This document shows positions 19,229 through 28,364 of a stretch of DNA of 60,530 bases, piece by piece. The notes beneath the pieces were generated by a model, which saw nothing but the letters and a program-made list of their open reading frames with translations, ran no database searches and had not been told where the DNA came from. Each line of letters begins with the position of its first letter. Position 1 is the first letter of the stretch. Made by a program: the position numbers and the translations under genes. The stretch is taken from contig NZ_RWKW01000042.1 of NCBI RefSeq assembly GCF_003970795.1, positions 1 through 60,530 on the forward strand. Reading direction: 5' to 3'. The stretch comes from Aquibium carbonis (lineage in GTDB: Bacteria; Pseudomonadota; Alphaproteobacteria; Rhizobiales; Rhizobiaceae).

Positions 19229-19247
19229 CAGGGTGGCGAAATCCGGC

Positions 19248-20534
19248 ATGAACTTGCTCCGCGACAGCGAACTCATCTACGGCCGCCTCCTCACGGTGGA
19301 GGAGCCGCACCTCATCGCGCGTTACAACAAGGCGCTGGCGGCGTTCGGCCTCGCGCCGACGAAGCTCGAAAGCTTCGAGATCGACCGCACCGGTTTTTCG
19401 CCGCAGGTGGCGGAGGACCTGGGCGACTACGGCTATCTCGATCCGAACGGGGTGAACCGGCGCTTCATCGTGCTGACACCATCCCAGATCGAACTGCCGG
19501 TCGTGCACACCGCCTTTTCGAACACCTCGCAGCTCATGTACGAGTTCCTGACGCGCAACCGACGCGCCATCGACGCCCTGACCATCAAGGACGTTATCTA
19601 CGGCGAGATCGAGGATGCGGTCGCCAAGGTAGGCGACATCGAGGACCTCCTGTCGATCAACCAGGTCGAGTTCAAGGTGCTGTCGGCCGAAGACGTGCTG
19701 GGCAAGGCCGCTGAACTCGGCCGGCTTGCCGACCGACTGAAGCAGGAGCCGGAGGCCTGGCGCGACAGCGCCATGCTGGAGAAGATGGTGGAACTCGCGA
19801 AGGTCTGCGGTGACATCCGCGAGAATGCGCTCGTCCCCGACCAGGTGATCTTCCGCCACAACGCCTACTGGACGAGCCATTTCGGCGGTCTCTACGTCTT
19901 TGTCGATCCGGACATGACGACGGTGATTTCGGATCCTTCCGCGCCGGGTTTTCGCCGGTCCCGTCCCTGGCAGGTGAGTTACCTGTCGATCCACGACGCC
20001 GATCGGGTCTTCCAGTTCCTGCTGTCGACCGGCCGGCTCGACCTTCCGCGGGAATCCTGGCTCGACGAGTCGGGCTACCTGGAACACCGTGCGGACATGG
20101 CGGTCCGCAACCTGGTCCGCCGCACCGATCCGGACGCGGAACTCGCCAAGGCCGACAAGGTGTGGCTGCAAGCCTGGATCCACGGCCGCGCCGATCTCGT
20201 CAATCGCGAGGGCACCTTCCCCTTCCTCAATGCGGCGAAACGGCAGGCGGCCCGCACCGGCCGGGTGGATCTCGACGAAATCGACCCCGCACGGCGTTTC
20301 CTGGTCGTACGCGCCAAGCCGGAGCATCCCGACGCCTGGCTCACGAACATGCTGATCTCCGACTTCGTGCCGGACGATTTCATCTCCCGCTACGTCTTTA
20401 ACAAGCAGGCATTCTACAAGGATTACGAATCCTACGAGCCGAACTGGCGGCGCCACGTTGTGGACACGCTCAAGACCGCCTATCTCTCCGACAAGGCCGG
20501 TCTTCGCCGGAAGCTCTACGGGCTGACCGACTAG
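19248..20534 (+). CDS. Uncharacterised protein (possibly DUF6638) in AAA ATPase operon
   Basis: A 428-residue soluble protein with no signal peptide or membrane helix. It has a mixed N-terminal domain (DLGDYGYLDPNGVNRRFIVLTPSQ near 60), a helical middle, and an aromatic-rich C-terminus (SRYVFNKQAFYKDYESYEPN). I associate this type with a family listed as DUF6638, from memory only. The ATG at 19248 is my choice; a GTG at 19233 is possible. It follows vapC by 19 bp and the DUF2333 gene follows it by 9 bp, so it looks like the continuation of the operon past the toxin-antitoxin pair. Confidence 0.8.
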   Translation: MNLLRDSELIYGRLLTVEEPHLIARYNKALAAFGLAPTKLESFEIDRTGFSPQVAEDLGDYGYLDPNGVNRRFIVLTPSQIELPVVHTAFSNTSQLMYEFLTRNRRAIDALTIKDVIYGEIEDAVAKVGDIEDLLSINQVEFKVLSAEDVLGKAAELGRLADRLKQEPEAWRDSAMLEKMVELAKVCGDIRENALVPDQVIFRHNAYWTSHFGGLYVFVDPDMTTVISDPSAPGFRRSRPWQVSYLSIHDADRVFQFLLSTGRLDLPRESWLDESGYLEHRADMAVRNLVRRTDPDAELAKADKVWLQAWIHGRADLVNREGTFPFLNAAKRQAARTGRVDLDEIDPARRFLVVRAKPEHPDAWLTNMLISDFVPDDFISRYVFNKQAFYKDYESYEPNWRRHVVDTLKTAYLSDKAGLRRKLYGLTD

Positions 20535-20543
20535 GGGGAACGA

Positions 20544-21668
20544 ATGCTCGATCCGATCGTCGACTTCTTTTCGCGGGTCTTCCAGGCCATCGGCCGCGGT
20601 ATCGGCTGGGTCGTGGGCATCATCCTGTGGCCCTTCATGGCGGCAAGCCGCTGGTATGCACGACGCGGTTGGCTGATCAAGGGGCCGATCGGCATCGTGC
20701 TTCTCGTGCTGTTCGCGCTTTATGCGAACTTCTTCTACCAGACCCAGCGCTGGGCGGGCTTCGATCCCGACTACGTCCAGGCCTATGACCTGACCACCCG
20801 CAACGTGTCAGCCGGCGAACAGATCACCGCCGGCGGTGCCGGGGACACGACCAGAACATGCGGCCGCTCCGCCATCGCCGACGTGACGGCCGACCTGATC
20901 GACTTCAACGTCAACGAGAACTCCTGGATCTCGTCGATGCTGCTCTACAAGATGGGCTTTTTCGGAATCCGTTGGGACAACACGCCCTTTCTCGACAACC
21001 AGGCCTCTTTCCAGCGCGGCGTGAACCAGGCGATCCGGCGCACCTCGATCGAACTGGTCGATTCGCTCGGACGCATTCGCGGCACGTCGCAGATCGATGG
21101 CGACCTGCAGAAAGCCCGCGAGAACATGCAGTTCAGCGAGGACGCCTGGTATTTCGGCATCAACCCGTTCGGCCCCAAGACCCCGACACCGAGCTTCTAC
21201 CGCACGGCGATCGGTTCGCTGCGGGTATTCAACGACCGGCTGGAGCGTTGCCAGGCGGTGTTCGACGCCCGCGCCGACAACCTGATCCAGTTCATCGACC
21301 GCATCGCCAACGACATCGGCTCGACCTCGGCGATCCTGCGGGAACGCTCGGAAAACTACGACCTCGGCTGGTTCGATACCCGCGCCGACGATCGCTTCTG
21401 GTTCGCCTACGGCCAGCTCTACGGCTATTACGGCATCCTGCATGCGGCCGGAGCCGACTTCGAGGATGTCATCGCCCAGCGCTCGATCAAGCCGCTTTGG
21501 GACACGACCGAGGACCAGCTTCGCTCGGCGCTCAGGATCCAGCCCTTCATCATCTCGAACGGCAACGAGGCCGGCTGGATCATGCCGACCCATCTCGCGA
21601 CCATGGGTTTCTACGTCCTTCGAGTCCGCTCGAACCTGGTCGAATTGCGTTCCGTCCTCGACCGCTGA
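20544..21668 (+). CDS. DUF2333 family membrane-anchored protein
   Basis: A 374-residue protein. A hydrophobic hairpin-like segment lies near residues 18-34 (GWVVGIILWPFMA) and a clear transmembrane helix near 46-64 (IKGPIGIVLLVLFALYANFF); the remaining 300 residues are probably periplasmic. NENSWISSMLLYKMGFFGIRWDNTPFLDNQ and the C-terminal NEAGWIMPTHLATMGFYV are family-like. DUF2333 has no known function. As the only membrane protein of the operon it could anchor the ATPase system to the inner membrane (inference). Confidence 0.85.
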   Translation: MLDPIVDFFSRVFQAIGRGIGWVVGIILWPFMAASRWYARRGWLIKGPIGIVLLVLFALYANFFYQTQRWAGFDPDYVQAYDLTTRNVSAGEQITAGGAGDTTRTCGRSAIADVTADLIDFNVNENSWISSMLLYKMGFFGIRWDNTPFLDNQASFQRGVNQAIRRTSIELVDSLGRIRGTSQIDGDLQKARENMQFSEDAWYFGINPFGPKTPTPSFYRTAIGSLRVFNDRLERCQAVFDARADNLIQFIDRIANDIGSTSAILRERSENYDLGWFDTRADDRFWFAYGQLYGYYGILHAAGADFEDVIAQRSIKPLWDTTEDQLRSALRIQPFIISNGNEAGWIMPTHLATMGFYVLRVRSNLVELRSVLDR

Positions 21669-21678
21669 GGAAAAACCG

Positions 21679-21697
21679 GGGCCGGCTTGGCCGGCCC
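21679..21697 (+). terminator. Stem-loop at the end of the AAA ATPase operon
   Basis: GGGCCGGC, a TTG loop, GCCGGCCC: a perfect 8-bp stem 10 bp after the DUF2333 stop. No U-run follows on the plus strand, so this may be only a weak or factor-assisted terminator. Confidence 0.4.
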
Positions 21698-21826
21698 GCC
21701 ATCCTCGTCATGCGAATGGCACCCGGCCGAGCCGATCGCTTCGTGGCCGATCTTGCAAAAGCGACCTCGCTGCCGCTACGATGAGACGATATTGTTTTGC
21801 TTCATAACATTCTGGGAGGACATCTC

Positions 21827-22588
21827 ATGGACGCATCGGGTCAGGTCGCCATCGTTACCGGCGGTGGTTCGGGTCTCGGCGAGGCGACGGCGCGTGCTCT
21901 TGCAGCGCGCGGCGCCAAGGTTGCCATCTTCGACGTCGGCATGGAACGGGCCGAGAAGGTGGCGGCCGACATCGGCGGCATCGCGGTCAAGTGCGACGTC
22001 TCGAGCGCAGAGAGCGGCGAAGCCGCCTTTGCCACCGTCGTCGAAAAGCTCGGCACGCCGCGCATCCTGGTGAACTGCGCCGGGATCGCCATCGCCATGA
22101 AGACGACGAGCAAGGACGGCGTTCACCCGCTCGACATGTTCAAGAAGGTCCTCGACGTCAACCTCGCCGGTTCCTTCAACATGATCCGCCTGTTCGCCGG
22201 GCTTTGCGAGAAGTCGGAGCCGCTGGACGGCGGCGAGCGCGGCGTGATCATCAACACGGCGTCCGTTGCCGCCTATGACGGCCAGATCGGCCAGGCCGCC
22301 TATTCGGCATCGAAGGGCGGCATCGTCGGCATGACCCTGCCGGTTGCGCGCGACCTGTCGCGCGCCGGAATCCGCGTCTGCACCATCGCGCCCGGCATCT
22401 TCAAGACGCCGATGCTGGCGGGTCTGCCGGAAGACGCGCAGCGGTCGCTCGGCCAGCAGGTACCCTTCCCGTCGCGGCTGGGCGAGCCGTCCGAGTATGG
22501 CGCGCTCGCCTGCCACATCGTCGAGAACCAGATGCTGAACGCCGAGACGATCCGCCTCGACGGTGCCATCCGCATGGCGCCGCGCTAG
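21827..22588 (+). CDS. SDR family oxidoreductase, type 2 3-hydroxyacyl-CoA dehydrogenase-like
   Basis: A 253-residue short-chain dehydrogenase. The NAD-binding motif TGGGSGLG is at the N-terminus, DV in VKCDVSS follows, NCAGIA is the structural NAG motif, and the catalytic residues are Ser in [10 protein letters not shown] with Tyr and Lys in YSASKGG. The overall sequence resembles HSD17B10-type 3-hydroxyacyl-CoA dehydrogenases, which oxidise short branched-chain acyl-CoA. The start at 21827 follows GGGAGGA at 6 bp; an in-frame upstream ATG lacks such a site. The CaiB/AMACR gene follows after 12 bp, so both probably serve branched-chain or sterol-like acyl-CoA breakdown. Confidence 0.9.
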   Translation: MDASGQVAIVTGGGSGLGEATARALAARGAKVAIFDVGMERAEKVAADIGGIAVKCDVSSAESGEAAFATVVEKLGTPRILVNCAGIAIAMKTTSKDGVHPLDMFKKVLDVNLAGSFNMIRLFAGLCEKSEPLDGGERGVIINTASVAAYDGQIGQAAYSASKGGIVGMTLPVARDLSRAGIRVCTIAPGIFKTPMLAGLPEDAQRSLGQQVPFPSRLGEPSEYGALACHIVENQMLNAETIRLDGAIRMAPR

Positions 22589-22600
22589 GCGCGACATGCC

Positions 22601-23761
22601 ATGGGGGAGGAGAAGCGGACCGGCCCGCTCGCGGGACTGAAGGTCATCGAGATGGCCGGGCTCGGCCCGGTCCCGCTTGCGGCCCTGATCCTGGCGGAGA
22701 TGGGGGCGACGGTTCTCCGTGTCGACCGGCTGAAGGCCGGCGCTTCCTTCCTCAATCTTCCACCCGAATTCGATCTCGACCGGCATGGTCGCGAGACGCT
22801 CCGGCTGGACCTGAAGGCGCCGGACGGCCTCGCCCTCATGCGCGACCTCGCCGCCGGCGCCGATGTGCTGATCGAAGGATTTCGTCCAGGCGTCATGGAG
22901 CGGCTATCGCTCGGCCCCGACGATCTGCTTGCCGTCAACCCCGGACTGATCTTCGGCCGCATGACGGGCTTCGGCCAGGAGGGGCCGCTCGCTGAACGCG
23001 CCGGCCATGACCTGACCTATCTGGCGTTGAGCGGCATGCTGCACGCCATCGGCCCCAAGGGGGGCAAGCCCGTGCCGCCGCTCAATCTCGTCGCCGACTA
23101 TGGCGGGGGAACGATGTTCCTGATCGCGGGCGTTCTGGCCGCGCTCTTCGAGCGCTCGCGATCCGGTCGTGGTCAGGTCGTCGATGCCGCCATGATCGAT
23201 GGCGCCGCGACGCTCGGCAACCTCCCCTTCGCGCTCCTGGCGGCCGGACTGTGGCAAGACCGGCGCGGCAGCAACCTGCTGGATTCCGGCGCTCCATTCT
23301 ACGACACCTACGAAACCGCAGATCGAAGACACATCGCCGTCGCCTGCCTGGAACCGCAGTTCTTCGACGCGTTCGCGCGCCTGCTGCCGCTGGACGAAAC
23401 TTTTGCCAGGTCCCAGTACGACGTTCGCCTGTGGCCCGCCATGCGCGTCGCGATCGCCGCGCGCGTCGCGGAAAAGAACCGCGACGAATGGTGGGCCGTG
23501 TTCGCCGATACCGACGCCTGCGTCGCCCCGGTCCTGTCGATGGGCGAGGCTCCCGACCATCCGCACAATGTGGCGCGCGGAACCTTCCGGCGCGCAGGCA
23601 AGCTGGTGCGCGCAGCTCCCGCGCCCCGTTTCTCTCGGTCGGCCTCGACGCCTGCCCTCGAGCCTGCGAGCGGGCGCGGGCGTATCACCACTCTCGAAGC
23701 GTTCGGCATTGCACCGAGCCGCGCCGAGGCCCTTGCCATCGGCGGCGTGATCGGAGAATAA
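22601..23761 (+). CDS. CaiB/BaiF CoA-transferase family, alpha-methylacyl-CoA racemase-like
   Basis: A 386-residue protein of the family III CoA-transferase fold. The N-terminus PLAGLKVIEMAGLGPVP and ADVLIEGFRPGVMERL are typical of alpha-methylacyl-CoA racemase rather than true transferases. The catalytic His is probably in ERAGHDLTYLALSG and the catalytic Asp in LNLVADYGGG. Racemases of this kind convert (R)- to (S)-2-methylacyl-CoA so that beta-oxidation can proceed. Co-directional, tight spacing after the SDR dehydrogenase supports a joint role. Confidence 0.87.
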   Translation: MGEEKRTGPLAGLKVIEMAGLGPVPLAALILAEMGATVLRVDRLKAGASFLNLPPEFDLDRHGRETLRLDLKAPDGLALMRDLAAGADVLIEGFRPGVMERLSLGPDDLLAVNPGLIFGRMTGFGQEGPLAERAGHDLTYLALSGMLHAIGPKGGKPVPPLNLVADYGGGTMFLIAGVLAALFERSRSGRGQVVDAAMIDGAATLGNLPFALLAAGLWQDRRGSNLLDSGAPFYDTYETADRRHIAVACLEPQFFDAFARLLPLDETFARSQYDVRLWPAMRVAIAARVAEKNRDEWWAVFADTDACVAPVLSMGEAPDHPHNVARGTFRRAGKLVRAAPAPRFSRSASTPALEPASGRGRITTLEAFGIAPSRAEALAIGGVIGE

Positions 23762-23837
23762 GGTGAGCAAACGAGTCTTCTTTTAAGAGTCCTCACGACA
23801 CGAACCGTGCTGGACCCGTGGAGCCGGAGTTCGAGAC

Positions 23838-24599
23838 GTGACAGACCAGAAGAAGGACGTGTTGCGGCCTACGGACGGCGACGCGATCCGTCTCGCGCGG
23901 CGTCTCCTGCGCGCGTCCCGCTTCGGATCGCTCGCGGTGCTGGAGCCCGAAACCGGTGCTCCCTCGGCCAGTCGGGTCGCGACCGCCACCGATCCAGACG
24001 GCTCGCCGCTGATCCTCGTCTCGACCTTATCGTCCCACACCGGCGGCCTGATCGCGGATCCGAGATGCTCCCTCCTGCTCGGGGAGCCCGGCAAGGGCGA
24101 CCCTCTGGCGCATCCGCGCATCACCATCGCCTGCGTGGCGGAGAAGCTCGACCGCGAGAGCGAGGACGGAAAGAGGGCGCGGCGGCGTTTTCTGAACCGC
24201 CACCCGAAGGCCGAGCTCTATGTCGACTTCGGCGACTTCTCGTTCTTCAGGCTCGCGCCGCAACGCGCCAGCCTGAACGGCGGATTCGGCAAGGCCTATG
24301 CCCTGACCCGCAGCGATCTGCTGGTCTCGGGCACGGCGATCGACGAGATCGCAGCCGCCGAACAGGGCGCCATTTCCCACATGAACAGCGACCACCGCGA
24401 CGCCATCGAGCTCTACGCCCGCCATTTCGCCAAGGCCAAGCCAGGCGACTGGATCATGACGGGGCTGGACGTGGACGGGTTCGACCTCGCCTGCGGCGAT
24501 GATTCGCGCCGCGTCTTCTTCCCCGAGCCGTTGACGGGCGTGGCGGCGATGCGGAAGACCCTCGTCTCCATGGCCAGGACCGCTCGTGAAAGCGAATAA
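23838..24599 (+). CDS. HugZ-like heme-utilisation / pyridoxamine-phosphate-oxidase-fold protein
   Basis: A 253-residue cytoplasmic protein. The first 150 residues form a split-barrel flavin-binding-type domain (RFGSLAVLEPETGAPSASRV, ILVSTLSSHTGGLIADPR). The C-terminal 80 residues match DUF2470, with AISHMNSDHRDAIELYA. HugZ proteins of this architecture bind or break down heme during iron acquisition. No heme importer is nearby, and the family also contains members of unknown role, so the activity is uncertain. Confidence 0.8.
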   Translation: MTDQKKDVLRPTDGDAIRLARRLLRASRFGSLAVLEPETGAPSASRVATATDPDGSPLILVSTLSSHTGGLIADPRCSLLLGEPGKGDPLAHPRITIACVAEKLDRESEDGKRARRRFLNRHPKAELYVDFGDFSFFRLAPQRASLNGGFGKAYALTRSDLLVSGTAIDEIAAAEQGAISHMNSDHRDAIELYARHFAKAKPGDWIMTGLDVDGFDLACGDDSRRVFFPEPLTGVAAMRKTLVSMARTARESE

Positions 24600-24772
24600 G
24601 TCCCGCGCCATGCAGTTGCCAGCGGAAAATCGCCAAGGGTGCGCTTCCACCCGGATTCGATCTGGACTAAAATTTGTTAAGTTTGCGATGGGAGGCTCCG
24701 CGAACGGAGAACTTCGGACAACTCGTGCGCCAGCCACGCGCCACGAGGTGGCATGATCGCAGGAGGCAGTGT

Positions 24773-25093
24773 TTGAGCATGGACGATTTGCGCTTGCATG
24801 CGGACGAAGCAGCGGTGTTTCTCGCTGCGTTCGCGAATGGAAAGCGCATACAGATCATCTGCGAGCTGCTCCAATCGGAACTGCCCGTCGGAGTGATCGC
24901 GGAAAAGGTCGGCCTCAGCCAATCCGCGCTGTCGCAACATCTGTCGCGCCTGCGCGGCCTGCGCCTCGTGACGACCCGGCGCGACAAGCAGACCATTTAC
25001 TATTCGTGCACCTCCGAACAGGTTCAGCGGCTCTTCGGAACCCTCGACGACATCTTCGTCGCCCACGGCGCCGAGTTGAGCGTGCCCGCCTGA
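24773..25093 (+). CDS. ArsR family regulator, NolR-like
   Basis: About 106 residues: a winged helix-turn-helix with ANGKRIQIICELLQ, then the recognition helix VGLSQSALSQHLSRLRG, then the wing VTTRRDKQTIYYS. The sequence is closer to rhizobial NolR than to metal-sensing ArsR: there is no Cys-rich metal motif in the recognition helix. An AGGAGG at 24761-24766 is 6 bp before TTG 24773 and 12 bp before ATG 24779, so I favour the TTG, but the ATG is possible. It stands alone; targets are unknown. Confidence 0.85.
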   Translation: MSMDDLRLHADEAAVFLAAFANGKRIQIICELLQSELPVGVIAEKVGLSQSALSQHLSRLRGLRLVTTRRDKQTIYYSCTSEQVQRLFGTLDDIFVAHGAELSVPA

Positions 25094-25254
25094 TTGGCCT
25101 GCGATCCCGGATGAGCCGCCCGGATGCTCTCGACCTGCCGTCGCCGGATCGCCCCTTCCGGCGCTCCGAATCCTTCACGGAAAGGGTCATGCCCTGATGC
25201 GCCACGCGAAAAGCATCAGCACGGCGCCGAGGCCGCGTCGGAGTATGCCGCGCA

Positions 25255-26070
25255 GTGCCTGACATCATCCGCATCGACGACCCGGGCGACCCCCGACTGG
25301 CGGACTACCGGCACATACGGGAACGGGATCTCGTGGGGCGCGAAGGACGTTTCATCGCGGAAGGGCGCGTCGTTCTCAACGTTCTTCTTGGGGCTTCCCG
25401 TTTCCAGGCGGAATCGCTTCTCCTCTTGGAGAATCGGTTGGATGGGGCGTCCGACCTGCTCGAGCGGGCAGCGGACCGTCTGCCGGTCTATGTCGCAAGC
25501 CAGCCGGTTCTGGATGCGATCGCGGGATTTCACGTCCATCGCGGGATCCTCGGCATCGGACGCCGAACGGACGAGCCCAGCCTGGACGGGTTTCTCGCCG
25601 AACTGCCTCCCCGGGCGCTGGTCCTGGTACTGGTCGGCATCTCGAACCACGACAATGTCGGCGCCATCTTCCGCAACGCATCCGCATTCGAAGCCGACGC
25701 CATCCTGCTCGACGAGACGAGTTGCGATCCACTCTATCGCAAGGCGATCCGCGTCTCCGTCGGCGGAGCGCTGAAGGTTCCATACTGGCGCGGCGGCTCC
25801 GTCGACGCCATTCTCGCCAGCCTGGGGGACAGAGGTTTCGATTGCCTGGCGCTGAGCCCGGCCGGCGCGACGGACATCGCGGCGTTTCAGGCTGGGGAAC
25901 GTACCGCGCTGCTGCTCGGCAGCGAGGGCACCGGACTTCCGCCGGAACTTCTGGGACCTCTCTCGACCATCCGGATCGCCATGTCGAAAGGGTTCGACAG
26001 CCTCAACGTGGCGACCGCCGCCGCTATCGCGCTGCACCGGCTGTGGGCCGGCGCCCTGGTTCGGGAATGA
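25255..26070 (+). CDS. TrmH/SpoU family RNA 2'-O-methyltransferase
   Basis: A 271-residue SPOUT methyltransferase. The three motifs are present: GISNHDNVGAIFRNASAF (motif 1), LLLGSEGTGLP (motif 2) and IAMSKGFDSLNVATAAAIALH (motif 3), which together form the knotted SAM site. The N-terminal domain (GREGRFIAEGRVVLNVLL) is the RNA-binding substrate domain. The target is a ribose in tRNA or rRNA, not determinable here. The GTG start at 25255 is taken from the frame; GGAG is 11 bp upstream, so the start is uncertain by a few codons. Confidence 0.88.
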   Translation: MPDIIRIDDPGDPRLADYRHIRERDLVGREGRFIAEGRVVLNVLLGASRFQAESLLLLENRLDGASDLLERAADRLPVYVASQPVLDAIAGFHVHRGILGIGRRTDEPSLDGFLAELPPRALVLVLVGISNHDNVGAIFRNASAFEADAILLDETSCDPLYRKAIRVSVGGALKVPYWRGGSVDAILASLGDRGFDCLALSPAGATDIAAFQAGERTALLLGSEGTGLPPELLGPLSTIRIAMSKGFDSLNVATAAAIALHRLWAGALVRE

Positions 26071-26094
26071 TGCAACCCGGGTCCGTTGCGCCCT

Positions 26095-27348
26095 TCAGCG
26101 CGCGGCCGCAGCCTGCTTGAGGGCACGAACACGCTCGGCAAGGCTCGTCGGCCGGGTCTCGCCGGGCGAAGCGGATCGTGCGGGTTCCCTCGCATCGAGC
26201 GCAAGGGCCGCGGTGATAGCCGACTCCGGCCCGTCGAGCGTTTCGGTCAAGCGCACGACCTCGGCGGCGAGATCATTGATCTGTTCGCGCAGCATCGCGT
26301 TTTCGCGTCGCTGCTGGTCCCAGTCCTCCGACTTGTCGCGCTCGTAGATCGCGAGATCGGCCTTCAGCTTCTTGTTTTCCCGCAGGAGCGTGCCCAGGCG
26401 CTCCTCCAGCCGGTCCCGCTCCTCGTTCAAGGTCGCCATCGCCTTTTCGACGTCGCCGCCCGTCGCATTCGACAACAGGGTCGACATCTGAAGGGTGAGG
26501 TCGGCGAGGTCGGCCTCGAGCTTGACGCGCTGGCTTTCGGAGGCCGACAGGCGCGCGTTGAGATCGCTCTCGTTGCTGGCGCCGTTGCGAGCCTGCTCGC
26601 GAAAACGGGCGAGATCCTTCTCGCGCCGATCGAGCCGTTCCTCGCGATCGGCAAGCGTCGATCCCAAGCGGTCGACCTTCTTTTCGAGCTCCGTGACCTT
26701 CAGTCGTTCCGCCTTGAGCAGATCCTGGTTCTGCTTGTTTTCCAACTGCGCCTCGCGCAACTGGCGTTCGATGTCCCTGCGCTTGCCGCGCAAGGCATCG
26801 AGGTCGCCGGTCATTCGATCATATTCGGCTTCACGCGCCACCAGTTCGATCTGGCGTGTGCTGGAGTTGAAGGCCGCGTCATCGTAGAGGCGGCCGAGCT
26901 TGTCGAGTTCGAGCGCCTTCTCGTCGATCCTTCGGGTAGCTTCATCGAGCCGGCCGGACAGAACCTGCAACTGCTCTTCCCGCCGGCGCAACTCGGCCCT
27001 CAGCTCGCTGCCCTGGCTTTCCAGGGCCGTGATCGACGCGTTCTTCTCGGCGATTTCGTCGGTCAGTTCCTTCAGCTGCGACTGATGACGATTGATCTCG
27101 ACGATCTGGCTCGACGCCTTGTCGCGGAACGACTTGATGCTCATCTCCAGGCGGCGCGTCGACATCGCGAACTCGGCCCGCATGCGGTCCTTGTCGGCCT
27201 GGATCTCGTTCAACGACAAGGGAACGGAAGCCTCGATGCGCTTCCTCGTCAAGACGACCGCGCGCCGCCAGATGGCCGGCGCGACCATGAGGGCCAGAAA
27301 CCCGGCGCACAAAAAGCCGAGCGAAAAGAACAGAATGGATTCAATCAC
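26095..27348 (-). CDS. Membrane-anchored coiled-coil protein of unknown function
   Basis: A 417-residue protein. One N-terminal transmembrane helix (residues 4-26, ILFFSLGFLCAGFLALMVAP) is followed by about 330 residues of nearly unbroken coiled coil rich in Glu, Arg, Leu and Asp, then a short low-complexity tail. It probably sits on the cytoplasmic face of the inner membrane. It ends 24 bp from the convergent methyltransferase gene. It neighbours eipA, an envelope-integrity gene, so an envelope or division role is possible, but only from context. Confidence 0.85.
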   Translation of the reverse strand: MIESILFFSLGFLCAGFLALMVAPAIWRRAVVLTRKRIEASVPLSLNEIQADKDRMRAEFAMSTRRLEMSIKSFRDKASSQIVEINRHQSQLKELTDEIAEKNASITALESQGSELRAELRRREEQLQVLSGRLDEATRRIDEKALELDKLGRLYDDAAFNSSTRQIELVAREAEYDRMTGDLDALRGKRRDIERQLREAQLENKQNQDLLKAERLKVTELEKKVDRLGSTLADREERLDRREKDLARFREQARNGASNESDLNARLSASESQRVKLEADLADLTLQMSTLLSNATGGDVEKAMATLNEERDRLEERLGTLLRENKKLKADLAIYERDKSEDWDQQRRENAMLREQINDLAAEVVRLTETLDGPESAITAALALDAREPARSASPGETRPTSLAERVRALKQAAAAR

Positions 27349-27495
27349 GCCAAACGTCCGCCCATCGCCAAACCGCGGTCCACAATGTGCGCCAAAGCAG
27401 CGCGCAGTGGAGCCATATCGTGGGTTTTTACTTTGCCTTAACGTTGAGCGCCAGCGGCGGAGAACTTTTCTTCGCCTTGCGGAGCACTCGAACCC

Positions 27496-28080
27496 TCAGA
27501 ACGGGTTCCAGGTCGGACGCGACGTGATCTTCAGATAGCCGATGTTGACACCAAGGCGAGCGCCGACGCCGGTGCGCACGGGAATGAGGAGCACGTTGCC
27601 GCTGCGCATGACGTTGAAGCCGACCCCCGCCACGAGATAGGCCGAGCCCGCCACGCCCACGAAGCGGCGGTAGATCTCGTCGATGCGGTTGAGATCGTAG
27701 ACCAGCATCATGGTCCGCGACCCTTGCCCCCCAAAATCCCAGCCGATCGACGGCCCCTGCCAGAACAAGGTGTGATCGCCCGCGTTCTTGGTGAAGAGCG
27801 TGCCCTCGCCATAGGTCAGGCCACCGACGATGGCGCCGGAGCCTTCCTCCCCCAGAATGTATCCGTTGGGCACGCCGTAGCGGGCGAAGATCGTCTCGAT
27901 CGCGGTAGCGACGCCCCCGGACGCCGCCCCGAAGAACGTGTGGCCCTGATCGATGATTTCCTGAGCCGTATATTCGGAGGACGCCTGCGCCGGAGCCGGG
28001 GCGAGATGCGCTGCCGCGAACATCAATCCGAGCGCGAGGAGCGTATGCCGAACCTTCTGCGCCAGTCTCGAGAGTGCCAT
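27496..28080 (-). CDS. eipA: EipA-like envelope integrity protein (DUF1134)
   Basis: A 194-residue exported protein. A signal peptide runs to about residue 33 (PAPAQAS), and the mature domain is DUF1134 throughout (YTAQEIIDQGHTFFG, FWQGPSIGWDFGGQGSRTMMLVYDL, GVGARLGVNIGYLKIT). In Brucella abortus the homologue EipA supports envelope integrity and lies beside chpT-ctrA, the same order as here. I start at the ATG at 28080, with AAGGAG 7 bp upstream; the ATG at 28086 is too close to that site. It is divergent from chpT, with 284 bp between. Confidence 0.88.
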   Translation of the reverse strand: MALSRLAQKVRHTLLALGLMFAAAHLAPAPAQASSEYTAQEIIDQGHTFFGAASGGVATAIETIFARYGVPNGYILGEEGSGAIVGGLTYGEGTLFTKNAGDHTLFWQGPSIGWDFGGQGSRTMMLVYDLNRIDEIYRRFVGVAGSAYLVAGVGFNVMRSGNVLLIPVRTGVGARLGVNIGYLKITSRPTWNPF

Positions 28081-28364
28081 GTCCATTCTCCTTCCGAAGC
28101 TGCTGCCGCGTGCAGCCGTGCTTCTTCGGTCGACGCCCGTCCACCTGCCTGATTCACCATGAAACTAGGCCTAAATCGTTTTCCTTTCGTTAAGCATCTT
28201 TGCGTCACAGCGGCCGTCCATCGATGAGCGAACGAGAGGGATGATCGGCAATTCTTGCGACCGAAGCCGCCTTGTGTAACGTCGAGGCCCGGCAGGTACG
28301 CTGATTCGAGTGGCGTGCCGCCGCGCATTTTTCGCATCACGAGCCGATTGCGCTGGAGACCCGT

